Notes: generated from the letters alone by a model not told the origin. A stretch of 64,000 nt of DNA from DASPMP01 sp035626995 (GCA_035626995.1 DASPMP010000236.1:29035-93034); one strand, 5' to 3'. Shown: positions 52,771 through 61,379, counted from the first letter of the stretch. Numbers and translations: made by a program.

Positions 52771-53141
52771 TCGACGATTTTCCAGAAGGAATCCTTGCGT
52801 GTGATCTTGCCGTCGGAAAACTCGAGCAGGTCGACACCGCGCACATTGATCTCCTTGCCCGCGAGCGTCGTGCCGGTCAGCGTCCATTCCGACACACCAA
52901 AGTCACCGCAGGCCCAGTGGCGGTCGTCGCCGTAGTGCACATTCGGGATCCCCTCGAAGCGCTTCGCGAGGCCGGCGCGGACCTGCGTCTTCCCGGCGAA
53001 GCGGTCACCGCGCGGACGGGCGCCTCTTGGCATGTAGAACTCGCAGTCGTCGGCAAAGTAGTCCATGATCGCGTCGAGGTCATGGCGATTGAACGCGTCG
53101 AGAAAACCCTTGAGGACATCAATGGAAGCATGTGCAGGCAT
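52767..53141 (-). CDS. NTF2-like (SnoaL/ketosteroid isomerase fold) protein
   Basis: This 124-residue protein reads as a SnoaL-like fold: FLDAFNRHDLDAIMDYFADD, GDRFAGKTQVRAGLAKRFE, SEWTLTGTTLAGKEINVRGV and DLLEFSDGKITRKDSFWK. No catalytic assignment is possible. ATG 53141 has AGGG upstream. It is divergent from the epimerase gene and first of a possible minus-strand operon down to 47194. Confidence 0.87.
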   Translation of the reverse strand: MPAHASIDVLKGFLDAFNRHDLDAIMDYFADDCEFYMPRGARPRGDRFAGKTQVRAGLAKRFEGIPNVHYGDDRHWACGDFGVSEWTLTGTTLAGKEINVRGVDLLEFSDGKITRKDSFWKIVE

Positions 53142-53243
53142 CCCATCCCTTTGCAATCTGGTCCGTGGCTGACGGTATGGATTTACACGAAGGTGCTGCC
53201 CGCCGCTATGATCATCGAGGCTCATCACCGTGCCATCTTCGAC

Positions 53244-54158
53244 ATGCGAATATTTCTGAGTGGCGCTACGGGCGTCATCGGCATACGTGCAATTCCTCTC
53301 CTGATGCGCGAGGGACACCAGGTCACCGCGGCGGTGCGGACCCCTGAGAAGGCGCGACGCGTCGAGGCACTGCGCGCGACGCCGCTCCAGATCGACCTGT
53401 TCGACGCCAGCGCCGTACGGAGTGCCATACGCGGTCACGACGTCGTCATTAATCTCGCCACGAGCATTCCGCCCTCATCGCGCGCGATATTGCCGTGGGC
53501 ATGGAAGGAGAACAGCCGGGTGCGACGCGAGGTATCACGCAATCTCGCGCAGGCGGCGCTGGCAGAAGGTGTCTCCCGGTTCGTCCAGGAATCGTTCGCG
53601 CCCATTTACGCAGACGCCGACGACCAGTGGATCACCGAGCGGTTTGCGGTGAAGCCGGCCGCGTACAATCGCGCGGTGCTCGACGCCGAATCCGCGGCCA
53701 CTGGATTCGCTGCCACCCAAGGATCCGGCGCTGCGGGGGTCGTGCTGCGCTTCGCCCTGTTCTACGGTCCCGACAGCGACTTCCTGCAGGACATGGCGCG
53801 CGCCGCGCGAAAGGGGATCGCCATGGCAATGGGGCGGGCGGACGGCTACATGTCGCTGATCTCGCACGACGACGCCGCGTCCGCGGTTGTCGCCGCGCTG
53901 AATGCGCCATCTGGCATCTACAACATCGTGGATGACGAGCCGCTCACGCGACGGGAGTTCTACGACGCGCTGGCGCACGTGATCGGCGCACCGCCGCCAC
54001 GGTTTCCCCCCAGTTTCCTCTGGCGATTGTTCGGCTCCATCGGCGAAACCCTGGCGCGATCGCAACGCATCTCGAACGCGAAGTTCAAGTCGGTGACTTC
54101 CTGGAAGCCGAGCTACCCATCGGCGCGCGAAGGTCTTGCGGCCGCCCTCAGCTCATGA
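53244..54158 (+). CDS. NAD-dependent epimerase/dehydratase family protein
   Basis: This 304-residue extended SDR-type protein has the Rossmann motif FLSGATGVIG (GxxGxxG) and VINLATS. The canonical YxxxK is not obvious; the candidate segment is AYNRAVLDAE. A late NIVDDEPLTRREFYDALAHV block occurs in sugar-epimerase-like and NmrA-like proteins. The substrate is unknown. Its 3' end overlaps the VOC gene at 54153-54512 by 6 bp (convergent). Confidence 0.85.
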   Translation: MRIFLSGATGVIGIRAIPLLMREGHQVTAAVRTPEKARRVEALRATPLQIDLFDASAVRSAIRGHDVVINLATSIPPSSRAILPWAWKENSRVRREVSRNLAQAALAEGVSRFVQESFAPIYADADDQWITERFAVKPAAYNRAVLDAESAATGFAATQGSGAAGVVLRFALFYGPDSDFLQDMARAARKGIAMAMGRADGYMSLISHDDAASAVVAALNAPSGIYNIVDDEPLTRREFYDALAHVIGAPPPRFPPSFLWRLFGSIGETLARSQRISNAKFKSVTSWKPSYPSAREGLAAALSS

Positions 54159-54512
54159 GGGCGTGGGGAAGAACAGCTGGTTCCCGTCAGGGTCATCGAC
54201 CTGGAGCGTATCGTAACCCCACCAGGTTTCCGTTGTTGGAACGGAGCGCCCGAGGAATTTCTGACGGAGGGCGGCAAGGCCTTCCGCAGTCAACTCGATG
54301 AAGAGGCGACCGCGGTCAGGCCGCGTGAGGTCCTGGCAGAGGATGATCTCGCACTCTCCGCGATTGACCTGGCACACCGTTCCGGTACCGTCGGCCTCGT
54401 GCCAGGCCTTCGTGAAGCCGAGCATCTCGACGTAGAACGTCGCGGCGCGATTGACGTCGGCGACGAAGAACACCGGCCGGGAGTACCATCGGTGAGCGCG
54501 AGAGCTGCGCAT
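54153..54512 (-). CDS. VOC/glyoxalase family protein (second of a pair)
   Basis: This 119-residue protein has the two beta-alpha-beta-beta-beta VOC units: PVFFVADVNRAATFYVEMLG at the start and DTLQVDDPDGNQLFFP at the end, with Glu in RLFIELTAEG as a possible metal ligand. It resembles bleomycin-resistance-type proteins. It starts 6 bp after the neighbouring VOC gene stops. Confidence 0.88.
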   Translation of the reverse strand: MRSSRAHRWYSRPVFFVADVNRAATFYVEMLGFTKAWHEADGTGTVCQVNRGECEIILCQDLTRPDRGRLFIELTAEGLAALRQKFLGRSVPTTETWWGYDTLQVDDPDGNQLFFPTPS

Positions 54513-54518
54513 CGCGCC

Positions 54519-54920
54519 TCATCCCTTGTTCTTGTCGTCCCAGAGCATCGGCTCCCAGAGCTCGACCTTGTTTCCGTCCGGGTCCATGATCCACGCGAAC
54601 TTGCCATTCTCGTGCGACTCTGGCCCCTTGAGCGTCGGCACGCCGCCCGCGCGAAGCTGCTCCAGCAGCTCGTCCAGGTTGTCGACGCGGTAGTTGATCA
54701 TGAAGGAGGACTCGCTCGGGCTGAACCACTTGCTGTCGTGCTTCGCGACGCTCCAAACGGTCAGTCCGCGATCTTCAGCCTTGTCCTCCGGCCATTTGAG
54801 GATCGCACCGCCAAAGTCTTCCAGCGTCATGCCGAGGTGCTTCTGATACCAGGCGGCGAGTGCGGCGCTGTCGCCCTTGCTCTTGAAGAAAACACCGCCG
54901 ACTCCGGTGACTCGCGCCAT
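54519..54920 (-). CDS. VOC/glyoxalase family protein (first of a pair)
   Basis: ATG 54920, preceded by AGGAGG, gives 133 residues. VOC motifs are VFFKSKGDSAALAAWYQKHL and AWIMDPDGNKVELWEP, with the terminal Glu as a typical metal ligand. It is divergent from the FAD monooxygenase gene, 108 bp apart, and coupled to the VOC gene downstream. Confidence 0.9.
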   Translation of the reverse strand: MARVTGVGGVFFKSKGDSAALAAWYQKHLGMTLEDFGGAILKWPEDKAEDRGLTVWSVAKHDSKWFSPSESSFMINYRVDNLDELLEQLRAGGVPTLKGPESHENGKFAWIMDPDGNKVELWEPMLWDDKNKG

Positions 54921-55028
54921 CAACGTCCTCCTGTACGGCGACAGTTGAGATTATCATGCACCCCAAGCCTTGCGGCAAGTCCCTCGTGCGAAGCCAGACT
55001 TCGCGGCTCATCTCAACCAGGGAGTGCG

Positions 55029-56489
55029 ATGGCTGAACACGCGGTGGTGGTCGCTGGCGCGGGACCGACCGGATTGATGCTCGCGGGCGAGCTGGCGCTG
55101 GCTGGCGTGGATGTCGCACTCGTGGAGCGACGGCCCAACCAGGAACTCGAGGGGAGGCGCGCAGGCGGCCTGCTCACACGCTCCATCGAGATCCTCGATC
55201 AGCGCGGCATCGCCGACCGGTTCATCTCGCAAGGACACCAACACGCAGTCTCGATGTTTACCGGGGCCAGATTCGTGACCGACCTCCCGACCCGCCACAA
55301 CTATGTCCTCGGCCTCACCCAGAAACACATCGAGCGCATTCTGGCGGAATGGGTCGTTGAGCTCCAGGTGCCGATTCACTACAACCTCGAAGTCACCGGC
55401 TTCACCCAGGACGAACGCGGAGTCGACATCCAGCTTTCCGATGGCACCCGCATGCATGCGCAGTATCTCGTCGGGTGCGATGGTGGCCGCAGCGTCGTTC
55501 GCAAGACGACTGGCATCGAATTTTCCGGGTGGGACGCGACGACGAGCTGGCTCATGGCGGAGGCGGAGATGGCGCAGGAACCCAAGTGGGGGTTCCATGA
55601 GGACGCGCGCGGCAAGCATGCGATCGGCAAGGCGGAAGGTGGGTTTGCCGGCGTCGTGCTGATCGAGCCGCAGGTCGGACGCGAGGGACAACCGACGCTC
55701 GACGACATCCGTGAGGCGCTCGTCGCCGTGTACGGCACCGACTACGGCATTCACAATCCCAGGTTCATCTCCCGCTTCACCGACATGACGCGTCAGGCCG
55801 CCGCGTACCGGGCCGGGCGCGTCTTCGTGGCAGGCGATGCTGCGCACGTGCACTCGCCCGTGGGCGGGCAGGGACTCAACATGGGAGTGCAGGACGCGAT
55901 GAACCTCGGATGGAAGCTGGCGCAGGTAATCAAACAGACGGCGCCAGAGACTCTCCTCGATTCATACCACGCGGAGCGTCACCCCGTCGCAGCGCGGGTA
56001 CTGCGCACCAATCGCGCGCAGGTGTTGCTCGCCCGCACCGACGATCACACCAGGGCACTGCGTGACACGCTCAACGAGATATTCGGATTGGATGAGCCGA
56101 GCCGGTACCTCAACGCCATGATGGCCGGTCTTGATATTCACTATGACCTTGGCGCGGGGCATCCGCTGCTCGGGCGGCGGATGCCGGATCAGGATCTTGC
56201 CACCGCCGGCGGGCCGATGCGCGTCTACACGTTGCTGCACGCGGGCCGGCCGGTGCTCATCAACTTCGGTGAGCCCGGTGCGATAGGGATCACGCCGTGG
56301 CGTGATCGCGTGCAGGTTGTCGACGCGAGGTATGCCGGCGCGTGGACCCTTCCTTCACTGGGCGTGGTCGACGCGCCTGCCGCGGTCCTGGTGCGGCCGG
56401 ACGGTTACGTCGCGTGGGTGGGGGACAGCAGTCAGGCGGGGCTCGTCGAGGCACTCACTACCTGGTTCGGGCCGCCCGCTGCGCCGTGA
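55029..56489 (+). CDS. FAD-dependent aromatic monooxygenase (PHBH type)
   Basis: This 486-residue flavoprotein has VVVAGAGPTGLMLAGELALA (FAD GxGxxG), the DG motif YLVGCDGGRSVVRK and the GD motif FVAGDAAHVHSPVGGQGLNM. A thioredoxin-like C-terminal domain (about 390-486) is as in RdmE/rifampicin monooxygenase-type enzymes. These hydroxylate aromatic compounds or antibiotics with NAD(P)H and O2. AGGGAG precedes ATG 55029. The substrate is unknown. Confidence 0.9.
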   Translation: MAEHAVVVAGAGPTGLMLAGELALAGVDVALVERRPNQELEGRRAGGLLTRSIEILDQRGIADRFISQGHQHAVSMFTGARFVTDLPTRHNYVLGLTQKHIERILAEWVVELQVPIHYNLEVTGFTQDERGVDIQLSDGTRMHAQYLVGCDGGRSVVRKTTGIEFSGWDATTSWLMAEAEMAQEPKWGFHEDARGKHAIGKAEGGFAGVVLIEPQVGREGQPTLDDIREALVAVYGTDYGIHNPRFISRFTDMTRQAAAYRAGRVFVAGDAAHVHSPVGGQGLNMGVQDAMNLGWKLAQVIKQTAPETLLDSYHAERHPVAARVLRTNRAQVLLARTDDHTRALRDTLNEIFGLDEPSRYLNAMMAGLDIHYDLGAGHPLLGRRMPDQDLATAGGPMRVYTLLHAGRPVLINFGEPGAIGITPWRDRVQVVDARYAGAWTLPSLGVVDAPAAVLVRPDGYVAWVGDSSQAGLVEALTTWFGPPAAP

Positions 56490-56494
56490 ACGGG

Positions 56495-56788
56495 CTAGTT
56501 GCCTCGGCCGAAGCTGAGGATGCTCCAGATCAGCAGCGCTGCGGCCAAGAGCTGGAGGGCAAGTGCGACGCGGTCCATGCGACGCAGTGCGAGGAGAGCC
56601 CAGAGCCCCGCGGTTGATGATCCCAGGAGCAATACCGTCGAACGGCGGCCGCTATCGCCCGGCAGCCATTCACGAAACGTCGCATAGAAGTAGATGCAGC
56701 CAAGCAGGGCGCTGAGCGCCAGCGACCAGTGCGCGATCCGGTACCATCTGCGCTCGGTGAGGGCGGCGGTCGACGTGGCTGTGCTCAT
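56495..56788 (-). CDS. Small three-TM membrane protein
   Basis: A 97-residue protein with TM helices at about 20-38 (AHWSLALSALLGCIYFYA), 50-68 (TVLLLGSSTAGLWALLAL) and 75-92 (ALALQLLAAALLIWSILSF). No family is recognised. It converges with the monooxygenase gene, 5 bp apart. Confidence 0.7.
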   Translation of the reverse strand: MSTATSTAALTERRWYRIAHWSLALSALLGCIYFYATFREWLPGDSGRRSTVLLLGSSTAGLWALLALRRMDRVALALQLLAAALLIWSILSFGRGN

Positions 56789-56798
56789 GGATAATTCC

Positions 56799-57221
56799 TC
56801 ATGGTTCCGGAACCTGACTCACGTGACCGCCCGCGACGCGCCATGCACCGACGTCACCACGAGCCCAGACACGGGTGTAGCGATAGGTGCCTTTATGGAG
56901 CGCGCCACCGACTTCCACCGCGAGCCGCGCCCGGAGCGCCGTAATTACAACATTGGAATCGATCCGTTGGACTCGCAACTCCTCCGGTTCGTGCGTGCGA
57001 AAGCGCACGGCGCCGGTTTCATGAGCGGACAGGTCCTGAGCCTTGGTTCCGAGTTGGCCGTCCGGTCCCGTGAACAGCAGGGTGTCGGCGATGAGCGCGT
57101 CGAGTGCACGAACATCAGCGGTGAGTTGCGCCGCGCGTAGCCGTGCTTCCAGTTCGACGAATTCCGGGTCCGCGGGCCCAACCAGCGCGGATTGCATGCG
57201 GGCGAGATCGAGGCCGATCAT
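56799..57221 (-). CDS. NTF2-like (DUF4440 type) protein
   Basis: ATG 57221 gives 140 residues with a cystatin-like fold pattern: ARLRAAQLTADVRALDALIA, TLLFTGPDGQLGTKAQDL and YTRVWARGDVGAWRVAGGHV. This is the DUF4440/SnoaL-like type. It lies 10 bp upstream of the three-TM gene. Confidence 0.8.
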   Translation of the reverse strand: MIGLDLARMQSALVGPADPEFVELEARLRAAQLTADVRALDALIADTLLFTGPDGQLGTKAQDLSAHETGAVRFRTHEPEELRVQRIDSNVVITALRARLAVEVGGALHKGTYRYTRVWARGDVGAWRVAGGHVSQVPEP

Positions 57222-57229
57222 GAACAAGT

Positions 57230-57475
57230 CTAACTCGCGGCCATCGGCATCATCCCCTCGTTATGCATCCGCATCGGAAGCTCCGCCACGCAGTTGGCCC
57301 CAACGAGGGCTGTTGCTTCGCGAAGGGAGGACCCCACCGCTTCATAAGCCGACTCTGGCGTCAGCATGCCGCCAGACCAGAGGCGTCCCTCAGGCAATTC
57401 GACCCACCCGATAGGCACGCCGACGTGAAGCACTCTTAAACGCACGTTGGAACGGAGTGAATCGTCACTGGCCAT
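57230..57475 (-). CDS. Small hypothetical protein
   Basis: An 81-residue protein starting MASDDSLRSNVRLRVLHVGV, with strands (VRLRVLHV, IGWVELPEGRLWSG) then a helix (PESAYEAVGSSLREATALV). No family is recognised. It sits 8 bp before the NTF2-like start and 21 bp after the gene at 57497-57883, so it is likely in the same transcript. Confidence 0.6.
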   Translation of the reverse strand: MASDDSLRSNVRLRVLHVGVPIGWVELPEGRLWSGGMLTPESAYEAVGSSLREATALVGANCVAELPMRMHNEGMMPMAAS

Positions 57476-57496
57476 TGGCGTCCGCTGAGCTCCTCG

Positions 57497-57883
57497 CTAA
57501 ATGGCTGATCGACGACGCCCAGGCGCAATCGGCGTCTGATAGAGCTGCCTGACCGCGCAGGAACCGACTCGCGCGGGCGAGAAACGCCAATGGCGCAGCG
57601 CGGCGCGCGCGCCTGCGATGAGTTCCCGATCGCTCGCGCGAAGAACCTTGAACGACAGGGAGTCAGCCAGACCCGTAGTGTCGACCGTGAATTGCACCAG
57701 ATTTGGCGGCGACAGCTCCCGGCTTTCGACCGGGACGACATGAAGACTCGAATCGCCGCGGAAGCTGGCTGGCGCGTCCACCTGAAACTCAAAGTAGATC
57801 TGAGTCGGGCAGGAGCCAGGAGCTTGTGCGGCGGCATGAGTCCCCGAGAGGCAGACGAGGACGAGCAATCTCAGAAGGCGCAT
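57497..57883 (-). CDS. Secreted TonB C-terminal-like protein
   Basis: This 128-residue protein has a signal peptide (LLRLLVLVCLSGTHAAAQA). The pattern PPNLVQFTVDTTGLADSLSF, VLRASDRELIAGARAALRHW, then RFSPARVGSCAV matches the TonB_C fold seen in many short energy-transducer-like secreted proteins. It lacks a TM anchor, so it is not a true TonB. Two Cys (PGSCPTQ and GSCAVRQ) could pair. Confidence 0.75.
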   Translation of the reverse strand: MRLLRLLVLVCLSGTHAAAQAPGSCPTQIYFEFQVDAPASFRGDSSLHVVPVESRELSPPNLVQFTVDTTGLADSLSFKVLRASDRELIAGARAALRHWRFSPARVGSCAVRQLYQTPIAPGRRRSAI

Positions 57884-57999
57884 GTCGACCGTCTCAGAAT
57901 ACCATCAGTTGCCGTACAATCGAACTCTTCGAACCGGATCAACACGGTGCAGCTGCGTCGCCGAAGGCGCAAGGGTTTGACCGCGGCGCCGCGTCTGGA

Positions 58000-58308
58000 T
58001 TACTCAATCGAGCCGCTTTGTGACGACGGCGGATTCAACTCCGCGTTTGTTCGCGTGCGCAATGCATCACGCCGGCGAACGTGTCGCCGGAGCTGAGCTC
58101 CGACCACCAGCGCCGTCGCGCCCGAGTAGTACAGCGCCGTCTGCCAGGACAGGACCGCGAGACCTGTACTCCCGAGATTGGCCAGCGTGCCGCCCAGGAA
58201 GTCGATCACAGCGCCGCCAAGCAGCGCGAGGGCGCCGCCGCCAATGAAAACGCTGCCCAGCCGCGACGCCTTCGGCGACGTCGGCTTCGGTATCGGAGTT
58301 GACGTCAT
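58000..58308 (-). CDS. Small membrane protein downstream of the amphi-Trp gene
   Basis: ATG 58308 gives 102 residues with two TM helices (SVFIGGGALALLGGAVIDF and WQTALYYSGATALVVGAQL) and a basic tail (RRHVRRRDALRTR). No family is recognised. It starts 7 bp after the amphi-Trp gene's stop. Confidence 0.65.
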   Translation of the reverse strand: MTSTPIPKPTSPKASRLGSVFIGGGALALLGGAVIDFLGGTLANLGSTGLAVLSWQTALYYSGATALVVGAQLRRHVRRRDALRTRTNAELNPPSSQSGSIE

Positions 58309-58315
58309 TGCGATG

Positions 58316-58549
58316 TCAGGACGCACGTCCCCGGCGCCAACGGAGCTGAAACTCGACCTCTTCGCTGTCGCGAGTACGCTCATGCTCGATGTTGAACACG
58401 GCGTCCTTCGGCACGTGCAGTCGCTCGCCTGCAACTTGGATTGTAAACGCGCGCCTTGATTCAACAGCTCGCGCAAGACGTCGTAGCTTGGCGGCAAACT
58501 GCCGCGCGGTGTAGGTGCGTTCGAGGTCACGCGAGCGTTTCTTCGTCAT
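58316..58549 (-). CDS. Amphi-Trp domain protein
   Basis: A 77-residue protein made almost entirely of an amphi-Trp domain: RTYTARQFAAKLRRLARAVE, AFTIQVAGERLHVPKDAVF and the ending EEVEFQLRW. The family is small, often solitary and of unknown function. ATG 58549 lies 80 bp after the upstream cupin gene ends. Confidence 0.78.
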   Translation of the reverse strand: MTKKRSRDLERTYTARQFAAKLRRLARAVESRRAFTIQVAGERLHVPKDAVFNIEHERTRDSEEVEFQLRWRRGRAS

Positions 58550-58629
58550 ATGAAAATGATGGCAATTGCGAGTGGTGTGCGGATGACGCGCCGAGTCAAC
58601 TGCGAACGCAACGCGTCCTCCGGCGGAGT

Positions 58630-59127
58630 TCAGGAAGCCGTTCCGGGAGGCGGACCCACTAGCGTAACATCGTGCTCCGCGCCCAGGGCGGCCAGCTGCG
58701 CGATCGCCTCGGGCGAAGGCGGTGGACCCGCTGGTGGGAGACTTGCTGCCGGCGCCGGCTGACTCACGGCGCGCACAAAACCTTCGAATGTCCCCGGCGC
58801 GCTGAGCACAAGAAGCCGGGCAGGCTCGGAACTCGTCACCCGGAATGCGTGGGGCACGCCGCGGGGGACCGACACGAAGCTGCCCCCCGGGCAGCGTCGC
58901 GCGCCGGCTGGAGAATGGAAGGTGACCTCACCTGCCAGGATATAGAAGAACTCATCAGTGGCGTCGTGCCGGTGCGTTGGCGTGGCGGATCCGGGCGGGG
59001 CCAGCTGTTCGAACACCGTGAGTGCCCCATCGGTCCGCGCGGATGGAAGCTTCGCCTGCATCAGCGTATCGAGGAACCAAAGCGCCTCTCCGGCGCCGGG
59101 CGCGACTACCTCCACATTACCTGTCAC
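58630..59127 (-). CDS. Cupin domain protein
   Basis: GTG 59127 overlaps the upstream stop in GTGA and gives 165 residues. The cupin core is PTHRHDATDEFFYILAGEVT (motif 1 with two His and Glu) followed by PRGVPHAFRVTSSEPARLLV (motif 2). The C-terminal Pro/Ala-rich tail is unstructured. Substrate and metal are unknown. Confidence 0.82.
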   Translation of the reverse strand: MTGNVEVVAPGAGEALWFLDTLMQAKLPSARTDGALTVFEQLAPPGSATPTHRHDATDEFFYILAGEVTFHSPAGARRCPGGSFVSVPRGVPHAFRVTSSEPARLLVLSAPGTFEGFVRAVSQPAPAASLPPAGPPPSPEAIAQLAALGAEHDVTLVGPPPGTAS

Positions 59128-59387
59128 GGCACCAGTATCTCGGAACCGGCCGTCGACGCCACGGCCCGGGTGGAGCCGCAGCGACGGTTGTCCCGAATCC
59201 CAGCTGTCGTCTTGAGGCGATGCAGGTCGATCTGCGCGGTGTCGGCACGGCTGCGCGCCCCAGCGTAGGCAGCGGCGCACTCGGCCGGAGTATAGGGCGC
59301 GTGAAGTGGGGCGCCGACGAGGACCACGGCGATCCCCACCAGTACGACCAGAGTTGCAGCGCTGACCACGATCTTCCCAGGTGTCAT
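59124..59387 (-). CDS. Small membrane-anchored hypothetical protein
   Basis: An 87-residue protein with one TM or signal anchor (KIVVSAATLVVLVGIAVVLV) and a polar extracytoplasmic tail with two Cys (AECAAAY and RRCGSTR). No family is recognised. Its stop overlaps the cupin start (GTGA), which supports both calls. Confidence 0.62.
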   Translation of the reverse strand: MTPGKIVVSAATLVVLVGIAVVLVGAPLHAPYTPAECAAAYAGARSRADTAQIDLHRLKTTAGIRDNRRCGSTRAVASTAGSEILVP

Positions 59388-59422
59388 GAGATTCCTACCA
59401 TAGTGTCAGGCGGACGGCTCGG

Positions 59423-60010
59423 CTACGAGTGGATCACCTCGTGCCGCTCCAGCATGCCGATGAACTGCTCGAGTTTCCTCGCCCGCGTCTCGGCTCGTTT
59501 CACCGTCTGGATCCGGAACAGGATGGCGTATCGGTTCGCGCGGTTCAAGGTCGCGAAAAACGCCTTCGCTTTCGGGTGGGCGTCGAGCGCCCGTTGAAAG
59601 TCGTCCGGCACCGTGGCGGTGCGATGCGAATCGTACGCGGAGTCCCACTGACCGTTCGCCTTCGCGCGGTCCACAGCCTCGAGGCCGGGTGGTTGCATCC
59701 GGCCGCTCTCGATGAGACGCCGCACCTTCTCGCGGTTGATCTTCGACCAGATGCTGCGCTTGCCGCGCGGTGTGAACTTCTGGAGCCACGTCGCATCGTC
59801 GAACGTCTTCTTCTGCCCGTCGATCCAGCCATAGCAGAGCGCAACGTCGAGTGCCTCGGCGTACGACACCGACTTGACCGGCGCTCCGGCCTTGGCAATC
59901 CGCAGCCAGAGACCCGCGGCCTTGGCGTGCTGCTTCGCGAGCCACGCTTCCCACGTCGCCTCATCATTGAACAGGCGCACGGGCAACTCGGCGGCTTTTG
60001 AGGTAGTCAC
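59423..60010 (-). CDS. YdeI/OmpD-associated family protein
   Basis: This 195-residue protein has the family pattern: WEAWLAKQHAKAAGLWLRIA, SVSYAEALDVALCYGWIDGQ, FTPRGKRSIWSKINREKVRR and the C-terminal helix block FFATLNRANRYAILFRIQTV. The function of this family is poorly known. ATG 60010 overlaps the DUF1801 stop by four bases. Confidence 0.87.
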   Translation of the reverse strand: MTTSKAAELPVRLFNDEATWEAWLAKQHAKAAGLWLRIAKAGAPVKSVSYAEALDVALCYGWIDGQKKTFDDATWLQKFTPRGKRSIWSKINREKVRRLIESGRMQPPGLEAVDRAKANGQWDSAYDSHRTATVPDDFQRALDAHPKAKAFFATLNRANRYAILFRIQTVKRAETRARKLEQFIGMLERHEVIHS

Positions 60011-60402
60011 CGTGAAGCTCCTGCGCGTCGCCTGGGAGCCTTGGCTGCGCGTCGCTCCTGAACACGCAGCTTCGCAAGTTTCGTAATCAGAGCCAATGGC
60101 ATCGGCTCGTCGAGGTCGAAGCGCAGCGTGCCCGCCCCCGAGCGATGGGCCTTCAGCTGCTTGCCATACCGGGCCATCATGCTCGCCGAAGCAGGATAGA
60201 TGCTGACATGGTTTTTGAAGGCAGCCATGTAGAGCAGATACTTGCCGTCGAGATCAAAGGTCGCAATCCGATAGCTGATGCGCTCCGTGATATCGGGACT
60301 CGCCTTCCTGATCGCCGAGCGAATCGCGCGCAAGGCTTTGCGGGCCCTCGGAGGCGCGGCATTGATGTACTCGGGGACAGACGTTGCGGTTGCCATGGCC
60401 AT
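60007..60402 (-). CDS. DUF1801 (YdhG-like) family protein
   Basis: ATG 60402 gives 131 residues; ATG 60396 two codons on is equally possible. The family blocks are VPEYINAAPPRARKALRAIR, SYRIATFDLDGKYLLYMAAF and KNHVSIYPAS. The family is of unknown function and resembles the frataxin-like YdhG fold. It lies 5 bp after the NTF2-like stop and overlaps the YdeI-like start. Confidence 0.85.
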   Translation of the reverse strand: MAMATATSVPEYINAAPPRARKALRAIRSAIRKASPDITERISYRIATFDLDGKYLLYMAAFKNHVSIYPASASMMARYGKQLKAHRSGAGTLRFDLDEPMPLALITKLAKLRVQERRAAKAPRRRAGASR

Positions 60403-60407
60403 CGGCC

Positions 60408-60758
60408 CTATGGCCGGCCCCATTCGACCGACCGGATGCCCAGGGCCCCGCCCGCATCGGCAACGATGACCGTGACCGCCTCGATGACCTCTTCTCCGAC
60501 AATCGAGACGTAGACCCATCCTGCATCGCCGGGCTGCTTATCCGGCCAGTCATCCATGGCGAACTGCTCATCGAATTGAACGACCGTGCGTGAACCTTCC
60601 ACGGAGTCGGGGAAGAGTCGGTGGAACTCTCGTTCCAGATGCGATGGCGACATCGTGTCTTGCAGAGAGGGAACAAGCAGCGCGTGGGCGCGCTTCCAGT
60701 CGCCGCTGTTGAGAGCGGACGCGAAAGCGACTGCAGTCTCAGCGTACGCCTTGGCCAT
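60408..60758 (-). CDS. NTF2-like hypothetical protein
   Basis: ATG 60758, preceded by AGGAC, gives 116 residues: AVAFASALNSGDWKRAHALL, HLEREFHRLFPDSVEGSRTV and WVYVSIVGEEVIEAVTVIVA. This reads as a cystatin/NTF2-like fold. It is first of a three-gene minus-strand operon with the DUF1801 and YdeI-like genes. Confidence 0.7.
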   Translation of the reverse strand: MAKAYAETAVAFASALNSGDWKRAHALLVPSLQDTMSPSHLEREFHRLFPDSVEGSRTVVQFDEQFAMDDWPDKQPGDAGWVYVSIVGEEVIEAVTVIVADAGGALGIRSVEWGRP

Positions 60759-60835
60759 TGTGTCCTGACTCCTTGTCTCGTGGCCCGGGTGCCCGAAAGA
60801 ACAGAAGAACGCCGGCAGCGATAGAAGCCGCTCCA

Positions 60836-61012
60836 GCCCGCTGCATATATATACCCGAACCACACACGGCCGCTCTGGAGGCGAACCTCCGAGCGAGCCT
60901 GGCACTGAGGGCATATGAAGAGGCCCGCATCCAACCATGGCCAATACTCGCGGCAGGATGCGAGCAGCGCTTCAGCAACGACATCATGATTGCAGCTTGG
61001 ACATGGCGGCAC
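60836..61012 (-). pseudogene. Zinc-ribbon protein gene, probably frameshifted
   Basis: GTG 61012 with GAGGA upstream opens VPPCPSCNHDVV, then WPWLDAGLFICPQCQAR and LQSGRVWFGYIYAAG, with two CxxC knuckles. After codon 59 the frame no longer looks coding; another frame continues with a plausible hydrophobic helix (AASIAAGVLLFFRAPG) ending near 60739. A single-base frameshift or sequencing error near 60836 would explain this. The coordinates cover the recognisable part only. Confidence 0.45.
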
Positions 61013-61041
61013 TACGCGAATCCTCGCTGGGTGGTGCGCAG

Positions 61042-61344
61042 TTACCGACGCCAGCCCCGTGCTTCTGCGCTTGGGCTTAACACTTTGCGGCCGACTAGAA
61101 AGACCCCAAACAGGACCGCGCTTACGACCGCCCAAAGCACCATTTCCAAGGGCCAGAGATTATGAGACGTAGCATCACGCAAGACCGCGATCACGAAATA
61201 GACCCACCAGGCCGCGAGCGGCATGGGAGGAACCCATGCGAGTAGTTGCCAGTCCTCAACAGAGTGCCGTGAGAGTTTCGCAGCCGCGAAGAGGGCGACG
61301 GCCGTAGGCGCGAAGGCGATGACAAAGCCGAATAGGTAACCCAA
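61042..61344 (-). CDS. Small membrane protein at the distal edge of the cassette array
   Basis: TTG 61344, with AAGGA at good spacing, gives 100 residues with TM helices at about 3-22 (YLFGFVIAFAPTAVALFAAA), 33-54 (LLAWVPPMPLAAWWVYFVIA) and 67-86 (LEMVLWAVVSAVLFGVFLVG). No family is recognised. It begins 36 bp past attC-A in the cassette direction, but no attC site follows it, so it may be the first non-cassette gene or a cassette with a lost attC. Confidence 0.65.
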   Translation of the reverse strand: MGYLFGFVIAFAPTAVALFAAAKLSRHSVEDWQLLAWVPPMPLAAWWVYFVIAVLRDATSHNLWPLEMVLWAVVSAVLFGVFLVGRKVLSPSAEARGWRR

Positions 61345-61379
61345 AAGGCATCCTTTAGTTGCACCGGTCCTTGTGCAAC

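Noticed and set aside
57229..57235. GTCTAAC box near 57.2 kb as an attC end
   Set aside because: It touches a stop codon, but no matching box or inner inverted repeat is seen within 150 bp on either side.
60254..61135. Single 293-codon gene spanning the zinc-ribbon and NTF2-like region
   Set aside because: Only about the first 59 codons from GTG 61012 look like protein; the rest shadows better-supported genes.
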